DNA of 64,000 bases, taken from assembly GCF_000314975.1 (NCBI RefSeq), contig NZ_BAEN01000049.1:1-64000 (forward strand), written 5' to 3'. Below the pieces are notes generated by a model. It saw nothing but the letters and a program-made list of their open reading frames with translations, did not search any database and was not told the DNA's origin. The translations under genes and the position numbers were made by a program. Position 1 is the first letter of the stretch, and each line of letters begins with the position of its first letter. The stretch is from Aliiglaciecola lipolytica E3. Its GTDB lineage: Bacteria > Pseudomonadota > Gammaproteobacteria > Enterobacterales > Alteromonadaceae. Shown here piece after piece: positions 36,961 to 47,110 of this stretch.

Positions 36961-37857
36961 ATGGCAAATTACTTTTCATTATTTCTAGTTGTTTTAACTG
37001 TTGCGTCGGGATTAATTTGGCTAATTGATGCCAAGATATTTGCACCAAAGCGACGTCAAAAAGTGGTTGCGGCAAACGGCGGAAATGAGTTACCAGAAGG
37101 GATAGAACTGCCAGTTCCTTATGTGGTAGATACTGCGCAGCAAATTTTTCCGGTAATCGCATTTGTTTTGGTTTTACGCTCGTTTATATATGAACCATTC
37201 CAAATCCCGTCAGGTTCAATGATGCCCACATTGTTAGTCGGTGATTTTATTCTTGTTGAGAAGTTCTCCTACGGATTAAAAGACCCGGTTACGCGCACCA
37301 AGTTTTTTGAAACTGGTGCGCCTGAGCGCGGCGATGTGGTGGTTTTCAAATACCCAGAGAATCCTAAATTGGATTACATCAAGCGCGTTGTTGGCCTTCC
37401 CGGTGATACCATCAGCTATTCCGCCAAAGATTTATACATCAAACCTGCGTGTGCCAGTGGTGAGAATTGTGCGCCAGAATACAAAGTAGAACGTGATTTT
37501 TTAGGTCAATATAACTACCAAGGTTTTCAAGTCAACAAACTTAGTGAGCAGCTTGGTGATGTGAATCATGAGATACTAATTTTTCCTAGAAGACTTGACG
37601 ATATCAGTCGCTACTATGAGCAAAGTGGCACCAGAATTGGTGAATGGGTAGTGCCTGAAGGCAATTACTTCGTAATGGGTGATAACCGTGATAACAGCGA
37701 AGATGGTCGTTTTTGGGGCTTTGTTTCGGATGATCATTTAGTTGGAAAAGCGGTGGCGATCTGGATAAGTTTTGAATTTGGACATGCGCCAGAAGATTTC
37801 TTACCTACTTGGATCCCAACCGGTGTGCGTTTTGAACGTGTAGGTGGCATTGATTAA
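36961..37857 (+). CDS. lepB: Signal peptidase I
   Basis: The 298-residue protein has an N-terminal membrane helix, a second near 62-75, and the catalytic Ser86 in SGSMMPTL with Lys140 in YIKRVVGLPGD. GDNRDNSEDGRFWG is the C-terminal box E. It removes signal peptides at the outer face of the inner membrane. Start and stop abut lepA and rnc, so these genes form a tightly packed operon. Confidence 0.97.
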   Translation: MANYFSLFLVVLTVASGLIWLIDAKIFAPKRRQKVVAANGGNELPEGIELPVPYVVDTAQQIFPVIAFVLVLRSFIYEPFQIPSGSMMPTLLVGDFILVEKFSYGLKDPVTRTKFFETGAPERGDVVVFKYPENPKLDYIKRVVGLPGDTISYSAKDLYIKPACASGENCAPEYKVERDFLGQYNYQGFQVNKLSEQLGDVNHEILIFPRRLDDISRYYEQSGTRIGEWVVPEGNYFVMGDNRDNSEDGRFWGFVSDDHLVGKAVAIWISFEFGHAPEDFLPTWIPTGVRFERVGGID

Positions 37858-38535
37858 ATGTCGCAAACTGCCGCTTACCAAAAACTGTATAAACGGATTG
37901 GCTATCAATTTTTAGACGCTGATAATCTTACCCTTGCACTCACTCACAGAAGTTTTAAAAACGTACACAATGAACGTTTAGAATATTTAGGTGATGCTGT
38001 GTTAGGTTTGGTGGTCGCTGAAGAGCTTTTTAAGCGCTTTCCACAGCAACCAGAAGGAAAGCTGACTCGAATGCGAGCGACTTTGGTTAAGGGAGAAACG
38101 TTAGCTGAAGTGGGTAGAGAGTTTGAACTAGGTGATATCCTCTTGCTTGGCACTGGAGAGTTAAAAAGTGGTGGTTACCGACGTAGTTCGATACTCGCTG
38201 ACGCAGTAGAAGCGATTATTGGAGCGATATACCTAGAGTCCGGCTTAGAGCGCTGCAAAACATTAATATTGAACTGGTTTGAATCACGTTTTGATGATCT
38301 GAATCCTAGCGCTCATCCAAAAGATAATAAAACACAATTGCAGGAATTTCTGCAAAGTAGAAAATTGCCGTTACCTGAATATGAAGTGGTCGAAGTGTTA
38401 GGCAAAGATCATGATCAGATTTTTATTGTTAACTGTTCAGTTGAAGGCTTATCAGAAAAAGTGTCGGGACGTGGTAGTTCGCGCCGAAAAGCTGAACAAC
38501 AAGCAGCGAAGCAAGTGTTGGAGAAGCTGAAATGA
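37858..38535 (+). CDS. rnc: Ribonuclease III
   Basis: The 225-residue protein has the RNase III signature [13 protein letters not shown] (38-50) with the metal-binding Glu42 and Asp46, and a C-terminal double-stranded-RNA-binding domain (about 155-225, [14 protein letters not shown]). It processes rRNA and regulates mRNAs. It begins directly at the lepB stop and overlaps era by four bases (ATGA). Confidence 0.97.
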   Translation: MSQTAAYQKLYKRIGYQFLDADNLTLALTHRSFKNVHNERLEYLGDAVLGLVVAEELFKRFPQQPEGKLTRMRATLVKGETLAEVGREFELGDILLLGTGELKSGGYRRSSILADAVEAIIGAIYLESGLERCKTLILNWFESRFDDLNPSAHPKDNKTQLQEFLQSRKLPLPEYEVVEVLGKDHDQIFIVNCSVEGLSEKVSGRGSSRRKAEQQAAKQVLEKLK

Positions 38536-39440
38536 CAGATACAATAACCTATTGCGGCATGGTGGCGATAGTTGGTAGACCTAACGTGGGTAAATCGACC
38601 CTTTTGAATAAACTATTAGGTCAAAAAGTCAGTATTACCTCCAGAAAGCCACAAACCACGCGTCATCGTATTATGGGGATAGATACGGAAGTCCATCATC
38701 AAGCCATCTTCGTGGATACGCCGGGCCTGCATGTAGAAGAAAAGCGTGCAATCAACCGGTTAATGAATCGTGCAGCATCTAGCTCGTTGGCGGAAGTAGG
38801 CTTAGTTTTATTTTTGGTCGAAGGGACAAAGTGGACTGAAGACGATCAAATGGTGCTTAACAAAGTGAAGCAGTCTGGTTTGCCTTGTTGGTTGCTGATT
38901 AATAAAAGCGACAATGTCAAAGATAAAAACGATTTGATGACCCATATGCAATGGCTGCAGGAACAACACGACTTTGAAAAAATTATGCCCATTTCAGCTA
39001 AATTAGGTCGTAATGTAGAAGAACTTCGAGAAATGGTACATAGAACGTTGCCTGAAAGTGAGTTTTATTTTCCAGAAGATTACATCACCGATCGATCCAG
39101 TCGCTTTATGGCAGCCGAAATAGTACGCGAAAAATTAATGCGTTTTACTGGGGACGAATTACCTTATTCTGTGACGGTTGAAATTGAACAATTTTTACTG
39201 GCTGACAATGGTGTGTATCGAATAAACGGGCTAATTTTAGTTGAACGCGAAACCCAGAAACGCATGGTGATAGGCAAGGGCGGTCAGCGCTTAAAAACCA
39301 TTGGCGCAGAAGCACGTAAAGATATGGAAAATTTGTTCGATAATAAAGTGTTTTTAGAATTATGGGTCAAAGTAAAATCCGGTTGGGCAGATGATGAACG
39401 TGCTCTTCGAAGCCTAGGATACGGAGACAATAACTCTTAA
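38532..39440 (+). CDS. era: GTPase Era
   Basis: The 302-residue protein has GRPNVGKS (15-22), DTPG and NKSD G-motifs and a C-terminal KH domain with [13 protein letters not shown], the mark of Era. It binds the 3' end of 16S rRNA and is needed for 30S maturation. It overlaps rnc. In E. coli era is followed by recO and pdxJ; here pdxH comes next. Confidence 0.97.
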   Translation: MTDTITYCGMVAIVGRPNVGKSTLLNKLLGQKVSITSRKPQTTRHRIMGIDTEVHHQAIFVDTPGLHVEEKRAINRLMNRAASSSLAEVGLVLFLVEGTKWTEDDQMVLNKVKQSGLPCWLLINKSDNVKDKNDLMTHMQWLQEQHDFEKIMPISAKLGRNVEELREMVHRTLPESEFYFPEDYITDRSSRFMAAEIVREKLMRFTGDELPYSVTVEIEQFLLADNGVYRINGLILVERETQKRMVIGKGGQRLKTIGAEARKDMENLFDNKVFLELWVKVKSGWADDERALRSLGYGDNNS

Positions 39441-39465
39441 CGGTGATTAACTAAAGGGTGTAGAG

Positions 39466-40119
39466 ATGGCAAATATTCATGATCTCAGGCGAGACTACAA
39501 TCTTGGCGAGTTAAAACAAGAAGACCTCGACGAAAACCCAATCAATCAGTTCAATGCTTGGCTTCAAACCGTGATTGATTCTGGCGTGTCTGATCCGACA
39601 GCTATGACAATAGCTACAGTGTCTCCTGATGGTCAACCTTCCCAGCGAATCGTTTTGTTAAAAGATGTCGATGACAGAGGATTTGTTTTTTATACTAATC
39701 TAGGTAGTCGCAAAGCAACCGAATTACGAGAAAATAATAAAATATCTCTGCATTTTCCATGGCATTTTATGGAACGCCAAGTCAAAGTGTGTGGCCAAGC
39801 TCAGCCGTTACCTGCCACGGAAGTCGCACGTTACTTTTTCTCTAGACCAAAAGAAAGTCAGTTAGCTGCCTGGGCGTCAAAGCAAAGTCAGCCTATTTCT
39901 ACTCGGCAGATGTTGTTGAGTAAGTTCGATGAAGTAAAACAAAAATTTTCTTCGGGCCAAATCCCGGTACCTAAATTCTGGGGTGGATTTCGAGTCATCC
40001 CTCATGAAATCGAATTTTGGCAAGGGGGAGAGCACCGTTTACACAATCGTTTTGTGTACACCTTAAACAAAACTGAGCAAGACTCTCCACGTTGGCAAAT
40101 TCAACGTCTAATGCCTTAA
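39466..40119 (+). CDS. pdxH: Pyridoxamine 5'-phosphate oxidase
   Basis: The 217-residue flavoprotein has the PdxH start MANIHDLRRDYNLGELKQEDL, FMN-binding RIVLLKDVDDRGFVFYTNLGSRKA (residues about 63-87), and the conserved C-terminal HDRFVYTLNKTE-like segment with W-Q-GGEHRLHNR. It oxidises pyridoxine and pyridoxamine phosphates to pyridoxal 5'-phosphate. It is 25 bases after era and 16 bases before tatD, so it probably belongs to the lepA operon. Confidence 0.97.
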   Translation: MANIHDLRRDYNLGELKQEDLDENPINQFNAWLQTVIDSGVSDPTAMTIATVSPDGQPSQRIVLLKDVDDRGFVFYTNLGSRKATELRENNKISLHFPWHFMERQVKVCGQAQPLPATEVARYFFSRPKESQLAAWASKQSQPISTRQMLLSKFDEVKQKFSSGQIPVPKFWGGFRVIPHEIEFWQGGEHRLHNRFVYTLNKTEQDSPRWQIQRLMP

Positions 40120-40135
40120 TTGCGCAATTTTAGAA

Positions 40136-40909
40136 ATGATCGATAGTCATTGCCATCTTGATTTTCAGGCCTTTGATGCAGACAGAACACAGGTTCTAAA
40201 TCACTGTCTAGATATTGGGATCACAAATATTATTATTCCTGGAACCCAGGCAAAAAGTTGGCAAGCACTCATCAGTTTATGTAAAGAATCACCTATGCTG
40301 GAGTTTGCATTGGGTTTGCATCCTTATTTTCTCAAGCACAGTAAAACCGATGATTTAGACACGTTAAGTCGATTAATTGCGGAAAATCCACAACTTGTGG
40401 CAGTAGGGGAGATTGGTTTAGATTTCCAAGCTGATGATCTGCCAAAGCAAGCGCTCCAACAAGAGTTTTTTATCCAACAGCTTCAGATTGCTCAGCAGAA
40501 TAGTTTACCCGTCATAATCCATCACCGGCGTTCACATAACCAAATCATTCGCATTTTGAAACAACAGAAATTTCAATTTGGTGGAGTTATCCATGCGTTT
40601 TCTGGGAGTTATCAAGAAGCAAAAAATTACTTGGATTTAGGCTTTAATCTCGGTTTTGGAGGAGTGATCACCTACCCAAGAGCGTCTAAGACAAGAGAAA
40701 CGTTAAGAAAAATCCCATTAGAATCAGTTTTACTGGAAACAGACTCCCCAGATATGCCAATTTCTGGCCGTCAAGGGCAGCGTAATAGTCCAGAGTATTT
40801 GCCCGAAATTGTGCGACATATAGCGCATATTCGCGGAGAAGAAATCGATTACATAAAACAGCAAACCCGCAAAAATACACAGCGTCTATTTGGTCTTGAA
40901 GGTGCGTAA
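40136..40909 (+). CDS. TatD-family metallohydrolase (YjjV/YcfH type)
   Basis: The 257-residue protein has the TatD layout: HCH at 5-7 (SHCHLDF) as metal ligands, GEIGLDF, HHRR, GVIHAFSG and ETDSPDMP with further metal ligands. Members are Mg-dependent DNases/exonucleases. I cannot decide between YjjV and other paralogues from sequence alone. It is the last gene of the lepA unit and faces smp. Confidence 0.9.
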   Translation: MIDSHCHLDFQAFDADRTQVLNHCLDIGITNIIIPGTQAKSWQALISLCKESPMLEFALGLHPYFLKHSKTDDLDTLSRLIAENPQLVAVGEIGLDFQADDLPKQALQQEFFIQQLQIAQQNSLPVIIHHRRSHNQIIRILKQQKFQFGGVIHAFSGSYQEAKNYLDLGFNLGFGGVITYPRASKTRETLRKIPLESVLLETDSPDMPISGRQGQRNSPEYLPEIVRHIAHIRGEEIDYIKQQTRKNTQRLFGLEGA

Positions 40910-40938
40910 AAAAGAGCCGCGATGTTTTACTTTTTTAC
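40906..40938. terminator. Possible terminator between convergent tatD-like and smp genes
   Basis: GTAAAAAAG (40906-40914, overlapping the tatD-like stop) pairs with CTTTTTTAC (40930-40938). The stem is AT-rich and weak, and part of it is coding, so this is only a candidate. Confidence 0.3.
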
Positions 40939-41571
40939 TTTCTGATAGTGTCTAAATCGCACTTTATAATATGCACGAGTAATTAGCAGCCCTACTAAAC
41001 CTGCAAGTAGCATAAGCACTAAAAGTTGTTTGTAAATTTGATTTTGATATTCGGCGTGAAAAAGCATGACTTGCTTTTCATCTAGCATGAGCCGTATGTA
41101 ACCTAAAATTTTGTCATCCAGTACAATTTCTTCCACAAACACCAATGGAAAATCGTCTTCAATCAAAAAGTTTGCTAGCACTGAACTATTTTGTTCGTTA
41201 CTTTCAATTACTTCTCCACGTCGGTTATAAACTGATACGCCTGCGACATGGCTGTCTTTGGTTAGCAAATCTAGATAATTAAGTATTTGCGTATTTTGCT
41301 GCTCCTGAAGATGAGGTGCAATGATGTCAGCAGTGTATTTCGCTAAGCTGCGACCCAATTGAGATGCTTGATTATTGTGCCAATTTTGCGATTGCTCTGT
41401 GTTTAAAAGCCAAATGTTAACGCAAATCGCTGCCGCTACTATCAACAGGGTGAGATTCGCTACTCGTTTAAATATTGAGTAATTACTGGGGATTTTATGG
41501 CCTGATTCAGCCACACCTAATTTTGTCATGTCCATGGCAAAGACAATATGACAAATTGCTTCATTTGCCAA
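40927..41571 (-). CDS. smp: Smp/YtjB-like membrane protein
   Basis: The 214-residue protein has two membrane helices (about 37-55, ANLTLLIVAAAICVNIWLL; and near 185-203, LLVLMLLAGLVGLLITRAY) with a periplasmic loop of about 130 residues between them (VAGVSVYNRRGEVIE). The layout and its divergent position to serB match E. coli YtjB (Smp). The function is unknown. The start ATG at 41571 is one option; an in-frame ATG at 41535 or 41529 would shorten it. Confidence 0.85.
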   Translation of the reverse strand: MANEAICHIVFAMDMTKLGVAESGHKIPSNYSIFKRVANLTLLIVAAAICVNIWLLNTEQSQNWHNNQASQLGRSLAKYTADIIAPHLQEQQNTQILNYLDLLTKDSHVAGVSVYNRRGEVIESNEQNSSVLANFLIEDDFPLVFVEEIVLDDKILGYIRLMLDEKQVMLFHAEYQNQIYKQLLVLMLLAGLVGLLITRAYYKVRFRHYQKVKK

Positions 41572-41705
41572 TATTAGAATTAGTTTTATTTAATTCAAGG
41601 TTGTCATGCGGCCCGAATCAATCTAATTGTTCTATATCATAGGGATATCTTATTGCACAGCAAAGTGATTTAGGTAGAATCCGTTGTCCCAATGACTAAT
41701 CTGGC

Positions 41706-42728
41706 GTGTTAACAGTGCTTACGACTAAATTATCTACTCAAGAGTGGCTTTCTGCTAAATTTCTCACCAATCTTCATCATAAAAATGTGAGTTTTGTTTT
41801 ACCTGAAGCACATCAGGTTGAATTAACTGAGAACCCTGACGCGGCGAGTCAGCAGTTGATTTTGTTTTCTGAAAGTCTGAATTTAGAAAAGCTATACCAG
41901 ATCCAAGGTGCGCTTGCTGAAGCGCTAAAGGTAACGGTTTATCAACCGGGGTATCAGGGTAATAATGGTTGTGCCATTGATGCCCAAGTCACAGTATTAG
42001 ACTCATCAAACCTACCCGCTTTAATCGAGACGGTAGCAGTGCGTTTTCAAGTTGATATTAGTTTACTCGAGAAGCGTCCTACCTTAACGAAACCGGGCCT
42101 TTTATTGATGGACATGGATAGCACCGTAATTGGCATTGAGTGTATTGACGAAATTGCTAAGTTAGCTGGAGTGGGTAAACAGGTGTCAGAAGTCACTGAG
42201 TTGGCAATGCAAGGCAAATTAGATTTTGCGCAAAGTTTAACTAGTCGCGTGGCTTGTTTAGCTGGTGCTGACGAAAGTATCTTAAAAACCGTTCGCGATA
42301 ACGTACCGATTAATCTTGGCATTAGTCGATTATTAGCTGAACTGAAAAACGCGAATTGGAAACTTGCTATCGCATCCGGCGGATTTACTTACTTTGCTGA
42401 TTATCTGGCACAACGTCTGGATCTGGATTTTGCCATTTCTAATCAACTGGAAATTGTTGATGGCAAACTTACAGGTAAAGTTTTAGGGGAAATCATCGGG
42501 GCTCAAAGTAAAGCAGATACCCTAAATATGTTGGCTGAAAAGTATGCTATTGAAAAATCGCAAACGATTGCATTAGGCGATGGTGCAAATGATTTGGTAA
42601 TGATGGCACAAGCAGGGTTGGGGGTGGCTTATCATGCTAAACCTGTAGTGCGTCAACAAGCTGATGCAGCATTACGTTTTTGCGCGGCCGATGGATTATT
42701 GGCGTTACTCACTACAAATGAACAGTAA
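41706..42728 (+). CDS. serB: Phosphoserine phosphatase
   Basis: The 340-residue HAD enzyme has the catalytic DMDST with nucleophile Asp136 and Asp138, SGGFTYFAD with the HAD Ser, and GDGANDLVM with the metal-binding Asp. The N-terminal 120 residues form an ACT-like regulatory domain. It dephosphorylates phosphoserine, the last step of serine synthesis. The start is GTG 41706; an in-frame alternative nearby cannot be excluded. It is divergent from smp, as in E. coli. Confidence 0.96.
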   Translation: MLTVLTTKLSTQEWLSAKFLTNLHHKNVSFVLPEAHQVELTENPDAASQQLILFSESLNLEKLYQIQGALAEALKVTVYQPGYQGNNGCAIDAQVTVLDSSNLPALIETVAVRFQVDISLLEKRPTLTKPGLLLMDMDSTVIGIECIDEIAKLAGVGKQVSEVTELAMQGKLDFAQSLTSRVACLAGADESILKTVRDNVPINLGISRLLAELKNANWKLAIASGGFTYFADYLAQRLDLDFAISNQLEIVDGKLTGKVLGEIIGAQSKADTLNMLAEKYAIEKSQTIALGDGANDLVMMAQAGLGVAYHAKPVVRQQADAALRFCAADGLLALLTTNEQ

Positions 42729-42838
42729 GCAATAAAGAACATGCTGTCAGCAGCTTACAGCTCAATATGGTAAAGTCTACTATGCAAATATTTAAACCAA
42801 GCGCTAAAGCTTAAATTTGGTCAAACAAGAAACTCATT

Positions 42839-43603
42839 ATGTCTATCACAAAAAATGCGCCTCAATCTGCTAGTTCAGAAATACTCGATAAAGTTCGTGT
42901 AGTTTTAGTCAATACTTCTCATACAGGTAATATAGGCTCAACTGCTAGAGCGATGAAAACCATGGGGCTTAGCCAATTGGTATTAGTTGACCCGGTAGAC
43001 AAACCTGATGGCAAAGCCAGTGCATTAGCTGCAGGCGCGGGGGACGTTCTGGCCAATGCGAAAATAGTATCTACTTTGGAAGAAGCGGTTAAAGATTGTG
43101 GTTTAGTTGTCGGTACGAGTGCGCGTTCACGTACGCTGTCATGGCCAATGCTTGAACCACGCGAGTGTGGAGAGAAACTCATTAGTGAAGTAGAGCAGTA
43201 TCCAGTCGCATTAGTTTTTGGACGTGAAAACAATGGATTAAGCAATGAAGAGCTCCAGCAGTGCCATTTCCATGTGTGTATACCCGCTAATCCTGAATAT
43301 AGCTCATTAAACTTAGCAGCCGCTGTACAAACTCTTTGTTACGAAATTCGAATGGCGTTTTTAAATAAATCTCGTATACCAGAAGAAACCAATGAATATC
43401 CGTTAGCCGATGATTTAGAGCGTTTTTATAGTCATTTGGAACAAACCCTTTCAAAAACGAATTTCATCATTCCGCAACATCCCGGTATGGTGATGACCAA
43501 ATTAAGACGTTTGTTTAATCGCGCACGACCTGAAACCCAAGAATTGAATATTCTGCGGGGCATTTTAGCGTCTGTTGATAAATCGATTAAAGCCAAAGAT
43601 TAG
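42839..43603 (+). CDS. trmJ: tRNA (cytidine/uridine-32-2'-O)-methyltransferase TrmJ
   Basis: The 254-residue SPOUT protein has [19 protein letters not shown] (residues 22-40), [14 protein letters not shown] and [15 protein letters not shown], the SAM-binding knot signatures of TrmJ. It methylates position 32 of several tRNAs. It comes immediately before cysE (start 20 bases downstream of the trmJ stop) and shortly before iscR, matching the gammaproteobacterial order trmJ-iscR, here with cysE inserted. Confidence 0.95.
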   Translation: MSITKNAPQSASSEILDKVRVVLVNTSHTGNIGSTARAMKTMGLSQLVLVDPVDKPDGKASALAAGAGDVLANAKIVSTLEEAVKDCGLVVGTSARSRTLSWPMLEPRECGEKLISEVEQYPVALVFGRENNGLSNEELQQCHFHVCIPANPEYSSLNLAAAVQTLCYEIRMAFLNKSRIPEETNEYPLADDLERFYSHLEQTLSKTNFIIPQHPGMVMTKLRRLFNRARPETQELNILRGILASVDKSIKAKD

Positions 43604-43622
43604 GAAACTGCTAAGTAACAAT

Positions 43623-44432
43623 ATGTTTGAGCGAATTAAAGAAGACATCCAAAGTGTATTTCATCGAGATCCTGCAGCACGCACCACGTTTGAGGTTTTA
43701 GTTAATTATCCGGGGCTTCATGCTATTTGGTATCATCGCATTGCACACAGGTTATGGAAAGCAAATTGGAAGTGGCTCGCTCGCACAATTTCAACTTTTT
43801 CGCGCTGGATGACAGGCATAGAAATTCATCCTGGGGCTACTTTAGGTCGTCGGTTTTTTATAGATCACGGAATGGGTGTTGTTATTGGAGAAACCGCCGA
43901 AATCGGTAATGATGTCACGCTTTATCATGGTGTGACCTTAGGTGGAACCAGTTGGAATGGTGGTAAACGCCACCCGACGTTAGAAGATAATGTGGTGGTA
44001 GGAGCAGGTGCTAAAGTGCTTGGGCCGATTACCATGCATAAAGGGGCAAAAGTAGGCTCTAATTCTGTTGTGGTTAAAGATGTTCCCGAAAACGCTACTG
44101 TGATTGGTATTCCGGGTCGAATCGTTGTGCAAAAACAACAAAAAGATCAAGATAAACATCAACATCGTGATAAAATTGCGCGCAAATATGGATTTGACGC
44201 ATACGCAGTCGCGCCCGACAATCCAGATCCGGTCGCCAACGCTATCGGTGTGATGCTTGATCATGTTCACTTGATAGATACGAAAGTAGAAGAAATGTGC
44301 AAAGCAATCAATCAAATGGGAGGCGAAGTTTGTGGTAAATCCCTACCTTCAATCACCCTCGATGACTTTCAAGATTCGGACTTAGTTGAAGATTTCCAAA
44401 AAGCGAAAGATGCATTTGATCCCTCCATTTAA
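43623..44432 (+). CDS. cysE: Serine acetyltransferase
   Basis: From ATG 43623 the protein has 269 residues; codon 43575 is inside trmJ and less likely. It has an N-terminal helical domain and the left-handed beta-helix with [27 protein letters not shown] and GVTLGGT, which hold the catalytic His and Asp. It makes O-acetylserine, the precursor of cysteine. Its position next to the isc genes links cysteine supply with Fe-S assembly (the sulphur donor of IscS). The C-terminal tail is longer than usual. Confidence 0.95.
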   Translation: MFERIKEDIQSVFHRDPAARTTFEVLVNYPGLHAIWYHRIAHRLWKANWKWLARTISTFSRWMTGIEIHPGATLGRRFFIDHGMGVVIGETAEIGNDVTLYHGVTLGGTSWNGGKRHPTLEDNVVVGAGAKVLGPITMHKGAKVGSNSVVVKDVPENATVIGIPGRIVVQKQQKDQDKHQHRDKIARKYGFDAYAVAPDNPDPVANAIGVMLDHVHLIDTKVEEMCKAINQMGGEVCGKSLPSITLDDFQDSDLVEDFQKAKDAFDPSI

Positions 44433-44451
44433 CGATATCTGATTAAAGGTA

Positions 44452-44501
44452 ATACTTGACTAAATTACTTGGTCTAATACTTGACTAAATTAGTCAGGTA
44501 T
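44452..44501 (+). promoter_or_regulatory. Tandem IscR type-1 binding sites
   Basis: Two 25-base units lie side by side. The downstream unit, 44477-44501, fits the type-1 IscR consensus at every position I could check: ATA, then CTTGACT, then AAATTAGTC, then AGGTAT. The upstream unit, 44452-44476, keeps ATACTTGACTAAATTA but has a divergent right half. This matches the known iscR autorepression. Confidence 0.85.
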
Positions 44502-44509
44502 GTGAGAAT
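44481..44509 (+). promoter_or_regulatory. iscR promoter with extended -10
   Basis: TTGACT (44481-44486), 17 bases, then GAGAAT (44504-44509) with TG at 44501-44502 as extended -10. It lies inside the downstream IscR operator, so holo-IscR should block RNA polymerase directly. Confidence 0.7.
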
Positions 44510-44538
44510 TCCAACCATCTTATTAACTGGAATTTTCT

Positions 44539-45027
44539 ATGAAACTTACTTCCAAAGGCCGATACGCTGTTACTGCGATGTTAGATGTAGCCTTGCACTC
44601 CCGAAGAGGGCCGGTCTCGTTGGCTGATATCTCGGAGCGTCAGGAAATTTCATTATCTTATCTTGAGCAATTGTTTTCACGCTTAAGAAAAGAAAATCTG
44701 GTTAAGAGTGTTCGTGGACCTGGCGGCGGATATAAATTAGGTCGCTTGCCAGAAGAAATAGCAGTGGGCGAAGTCATCAGTGCAGTAGATGAATCTGTAG
44801 ATGCAACCCGTTGCCAAGGCAATTCAGATTGTCAAGGTGGTGAACGCTGCCTAACTCATAGCCTATGGCAAGATTTGAGTGAAAGAATTAGTCATTTTCT
44901 GAATAGCATTACGTTAGGTGAACTTATGGCCAAACAAGACGTAAAAGCTGTGGCAGGAAGACAAGACAGAAATAAACAACTTAATACGGTTGTTGCAAAC
45001 GAAATCGAAATTAGTTTGCAATTATAA
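44539..45027 (+). CDS. iscR: Fe-S cluster-sensing transcription regulator IscR
   Basis: The 162-residue Rrf2 protein has a winged helix at 1-80 and the [2Fe-2S] ligands Cys92, Cys98, Cys104 and His107, exactly as in E. coli IscR. With cluster bound it represses the isc operon through the tandem site just upstream. The ATG has TGGAA upstream. It is the first gene of a complete iscRSUA-hscBA-fdx operon; iscS follows after 12 bases. Confidence 0.98.
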   Translation: MKLTSKGRYAVTAMLDVALHSRRGPVSLADISERQEISLSYLEQLFSRLRKENLVKSVRGPGGGYKLGRLPEEIAVGEVISAVDESVDATRCQGNSDCQGGERCLTHSLWQDLSERISHFLNSITLGELMAKQDVKAVAGRQDRNKQLNTVVANEIEISLQL

Positions 45028-45039
45028 GCGGAGCCAAAA

Positions 45040-46263
45040 ATGAGCAATATTAATTTACCTATCTATTTGGATTATTCGGCAACCACTCCGGTTGATCCGC
45101 GCGTAGCCCAAAAAATGATGGAGTGTCTAACACTAGAAGGAAATTTCGGTAATCCTGCCTCTCGTTCACACAAGTTTGGCTGGATTGCTGAGGAAGCTAT
45201 TGACCTTGCTAGAAATCAAATTGCTGAATTGGTGAATGCGGATCCTCGTGAGATAGTTTTCACATCAGGCGCAACTGAGTCTGATAACCTTGCAATTAAA
45301 GGTGCAGCCCATTTTTACAGTAAAAAAGGTAAACACATTATTACCTTAAAAACTGAACACAAAGCTGTGCTAGATACCTGTCGTCAATTGGAACGTGAAG
45401 GTTTCGAAGTAACTTATATGGATCCTAAGCCGAATGGTTTATTGGATTTAGATGCATTTAAAGCCAATCTTCGTCCAGATACAGTACTGGTTAGCATTAT
45501 GCACGTTAATAATGAAATCGGAGTTATTCAGGACATTCAGCAAATTGGTGAAATTTGTCGTGAAAATAAAACTTTGTTCCATGTCGATGCCGCTCAAAGT
45601 GCCGGTAAAATTGATATCGATTTACAAGCGTTAAAAGTCGATTTGATGTCTTTTTCTGCACATAAAATATATGGCCCTAAAGGTATCGGAGCATTGTATG
45701 TACGTCGTAAACCACGGGTTAGAATAGAAGCGCAAATGCACGGCGGTGGACATGAACGTGGAATGCGTTCAGGTACATTGGCAACACATCAGATTGTTGG
45801 CATGGGAGAAGCTTTCCGTATTGCCAAAGAAGAAATGGTCGAAGAAAATGCGCGCATTTTAAAACTACGTAATCGTTTATGGAACGGCCTGAAAGATATC
45901 GAGGAAGTGTACTTAAATGGTGACCTTGAGCAACGTGTCACCGCAAACCTAAATGTTAGCTTCGCCTATGTAGAAGGTGAGTCATTGATTATGGCACTTA
46001 AAGATATGGCAGTGTCATCAGGATCTGCGTGTACTTCTGCAAGTTTAGAGCCGTCTTACGTATTGAGAGCATTAGGCTTAAACGATGAATTAGCGCACAG
46101 TTCGATTCGTTTTAGTATTGGTCGATTCACTACTGAAGAAGATATCGATCACGTTGTTAGCGTGGTGCAAAATGCGATCGACAAGCTACGCGAAATGTCA
46201 CCGCTTTGGGATATGTTTAAAGACGGTGTCGATCTGACAAAAGTTGAATGGGTTCATCACTAA
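45040..46263 (+). CDS. iscS: Cysteine desulfurase
   Basis: The 407-residue PLP enzyme has [12 protein letters not shown] with Schiff-base Lys209 and the flexible loop SSGSACTS with persulphide Cys331. It converts cysteine to alanine and gives sulphur to IscU and other acceptors, including tRNA modification. Length and sequence agree with E. coli IscS (404). A GCGGAG box precedes its ATG. It lies between iscR and iscU. Confidence 0.98.
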   Translation: MSNINLPIYLDYSATTPVDPRVAQKMMECLTLEGNFGNPASRSHKFGWIAEEAIDLARNQIAELVNADPREIVFTSGATESDNLAIKGAAHFYSKKGKHIITLKTEHKAVLDTCRQLEREGFEVTYMDPKPNGLLDLDAFKANLRPDTVLVSIMHVNNEIGVIQDIQQIGEICRENKTLFHVDAAQSAGKIDIDLQALKVDLMSFSAHKIYGPKGIGALYVRRKPRVRIEAQMHGGGHERGMRSGTLATHQIVGMGEAFRIAKEEMVEENARILKLRNRLWNGLKDIEEVYLNGDLEQRVTANLNVSFAYVEGESLIMALKDMAVSSGSACTSASLEPSYVLRALGLNDELAHSSIRFSIGRFTTEEDIDHVVSVVQNAIDKLREMSPLWDMFKDGVDLTKVEWVHH

Positions 46264-46322
46264 TTGATGGATCAGATAGTTTGGAATTAACGCGAGAAAT
46301 CGTAATTTAAGAGGTAAGTAAC

Positions 46323-46712
46323 ATGGCTTACAGTGAAAAAGTTATTGATCATTATGAAAATCCACGCAATGTAGGTGGGTTTGATAAGAGCGACCCAACC
46401 ATTGCTACTGGTATGGTAGGAGCACCGGCCTGTGGTGACGTGATGAAACTGCAACTTAAAGTGGGTGAAAATGGTGTCATTGAAGATGCTAAATTTAAAA
46501 CCTATGGTTGTGGATCAGCAATAGCCTCAAGTTCATTAGTAACTGAATGGGTAAAAGGCAAAACGCTTGATGAAGCTGTGACAATCAAGAATACAGACAT
46601 CGCTGAAGAGTTAGCGTTGCCTCCGGTAAAAATTCACTGCTCTATTTTGGCTGAAGATGCTATCAAAGCAGCAGTAGAAGATTATAAATCAAAGCACAGC
46701 AAAGCTCAGTAA
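46323..46712 (+). CDS. iscU: Fe-S cluster scaffold IscU
   Basis: The 129-residue protein has the three cluster-ligand cysteines Cys37 (APACGD), Cys63 (YGCGSA) and Cys106 (KIHCS), and the HscA-binding LPPVK motif at 99-103. It builds the [2Fe-2S] and [4Fe-4S] clusters from IscS sulphur. A GAGG box precedes its ATG. It is located between iscS and iscA. Confidence 0.98.
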   Translation: MAYSEKVIDHYENPRNVGGFDKSDPTIATGMVGAPACGDVMKLQLKVGENGVIEDAKFKTYGCGSAIASSSLVTEWVKGKTLDEAVTIKNTDIAEELALPPVKIHCSILAEDAIKAAVEDYKSKHSKAQ

Positions 46713-46732
46713 AATAGTTAGAGGAGTCAGTT

Positions 46733-47056
46733 TTGGGAATTAAAGTGTCAGACTCAGCTGCAAAGCGAGCCAGAACATTTCTAGAAGGCCGAGGAAAAGG
46801 GGTAGGTTTACGCTTAGGTGTAAAAACCACTGGTTGCTCGGGTTTGGCTTATGTTCTGGAATTTGTTGACGAGTTAAATGCTGATGACCAAGTATTTGAA
46901 GATAATGGCATAAAAATCATCATTGATGGTAAAAGCTTGGTTTATCTTGACGGTACTGAACTAGATTTCGCCAAAGAAGGCCTTAACGAAGGGTTTTTGT
47001 TTAATAACCCTAACGCAAATGGTGAATGTGGTTGTGGCGAAAGCTTTAATGTTTAA
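46733..47056 (+). CDS. iscA: Iron-sulphur assembly protein IscA
   Basis: The 107-residue A-type carrier has the three conserved cysteines, Cys35 (TTGCSG), Cys99 and Cys101 (ECGCGE). It delivers clusters or iron to apo-proteins. The start is a TTG (46733) with GAGGAGT eight bases upstream, a strong site that supports this start. It follows iscU by 20 bases. Confidence 0.97.
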   Translation: MGIKVSDSAAKRARTFLEGRGKGVGLRLGVKTTGCSGLAYVLEFVDELNADDQVFEDNGIKIIIDGKSLVYLDGTELDFAKEGLNEGFLFNNPNANGECGCGESFNV

Positions 47057-47110
47057 TGCTGTTGCCAGCAGCTTATCGGCTAGTTTGTTTTTAGAAAGTA
47101 AAACATCGTT

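Noticed and set aside
42047..43245. Minus-strand ORFs of 91 and 108 codons opposite serB and trmJ
   Set aside because: Antisense shadows of conserved genes; no independent signal.
44452..44501. Tandem 25-base repeat as a CRISPR, iteron or mobile element
   Set aside because: Only two units, no spacers, and the sequence is explained by tandem IscR sites.
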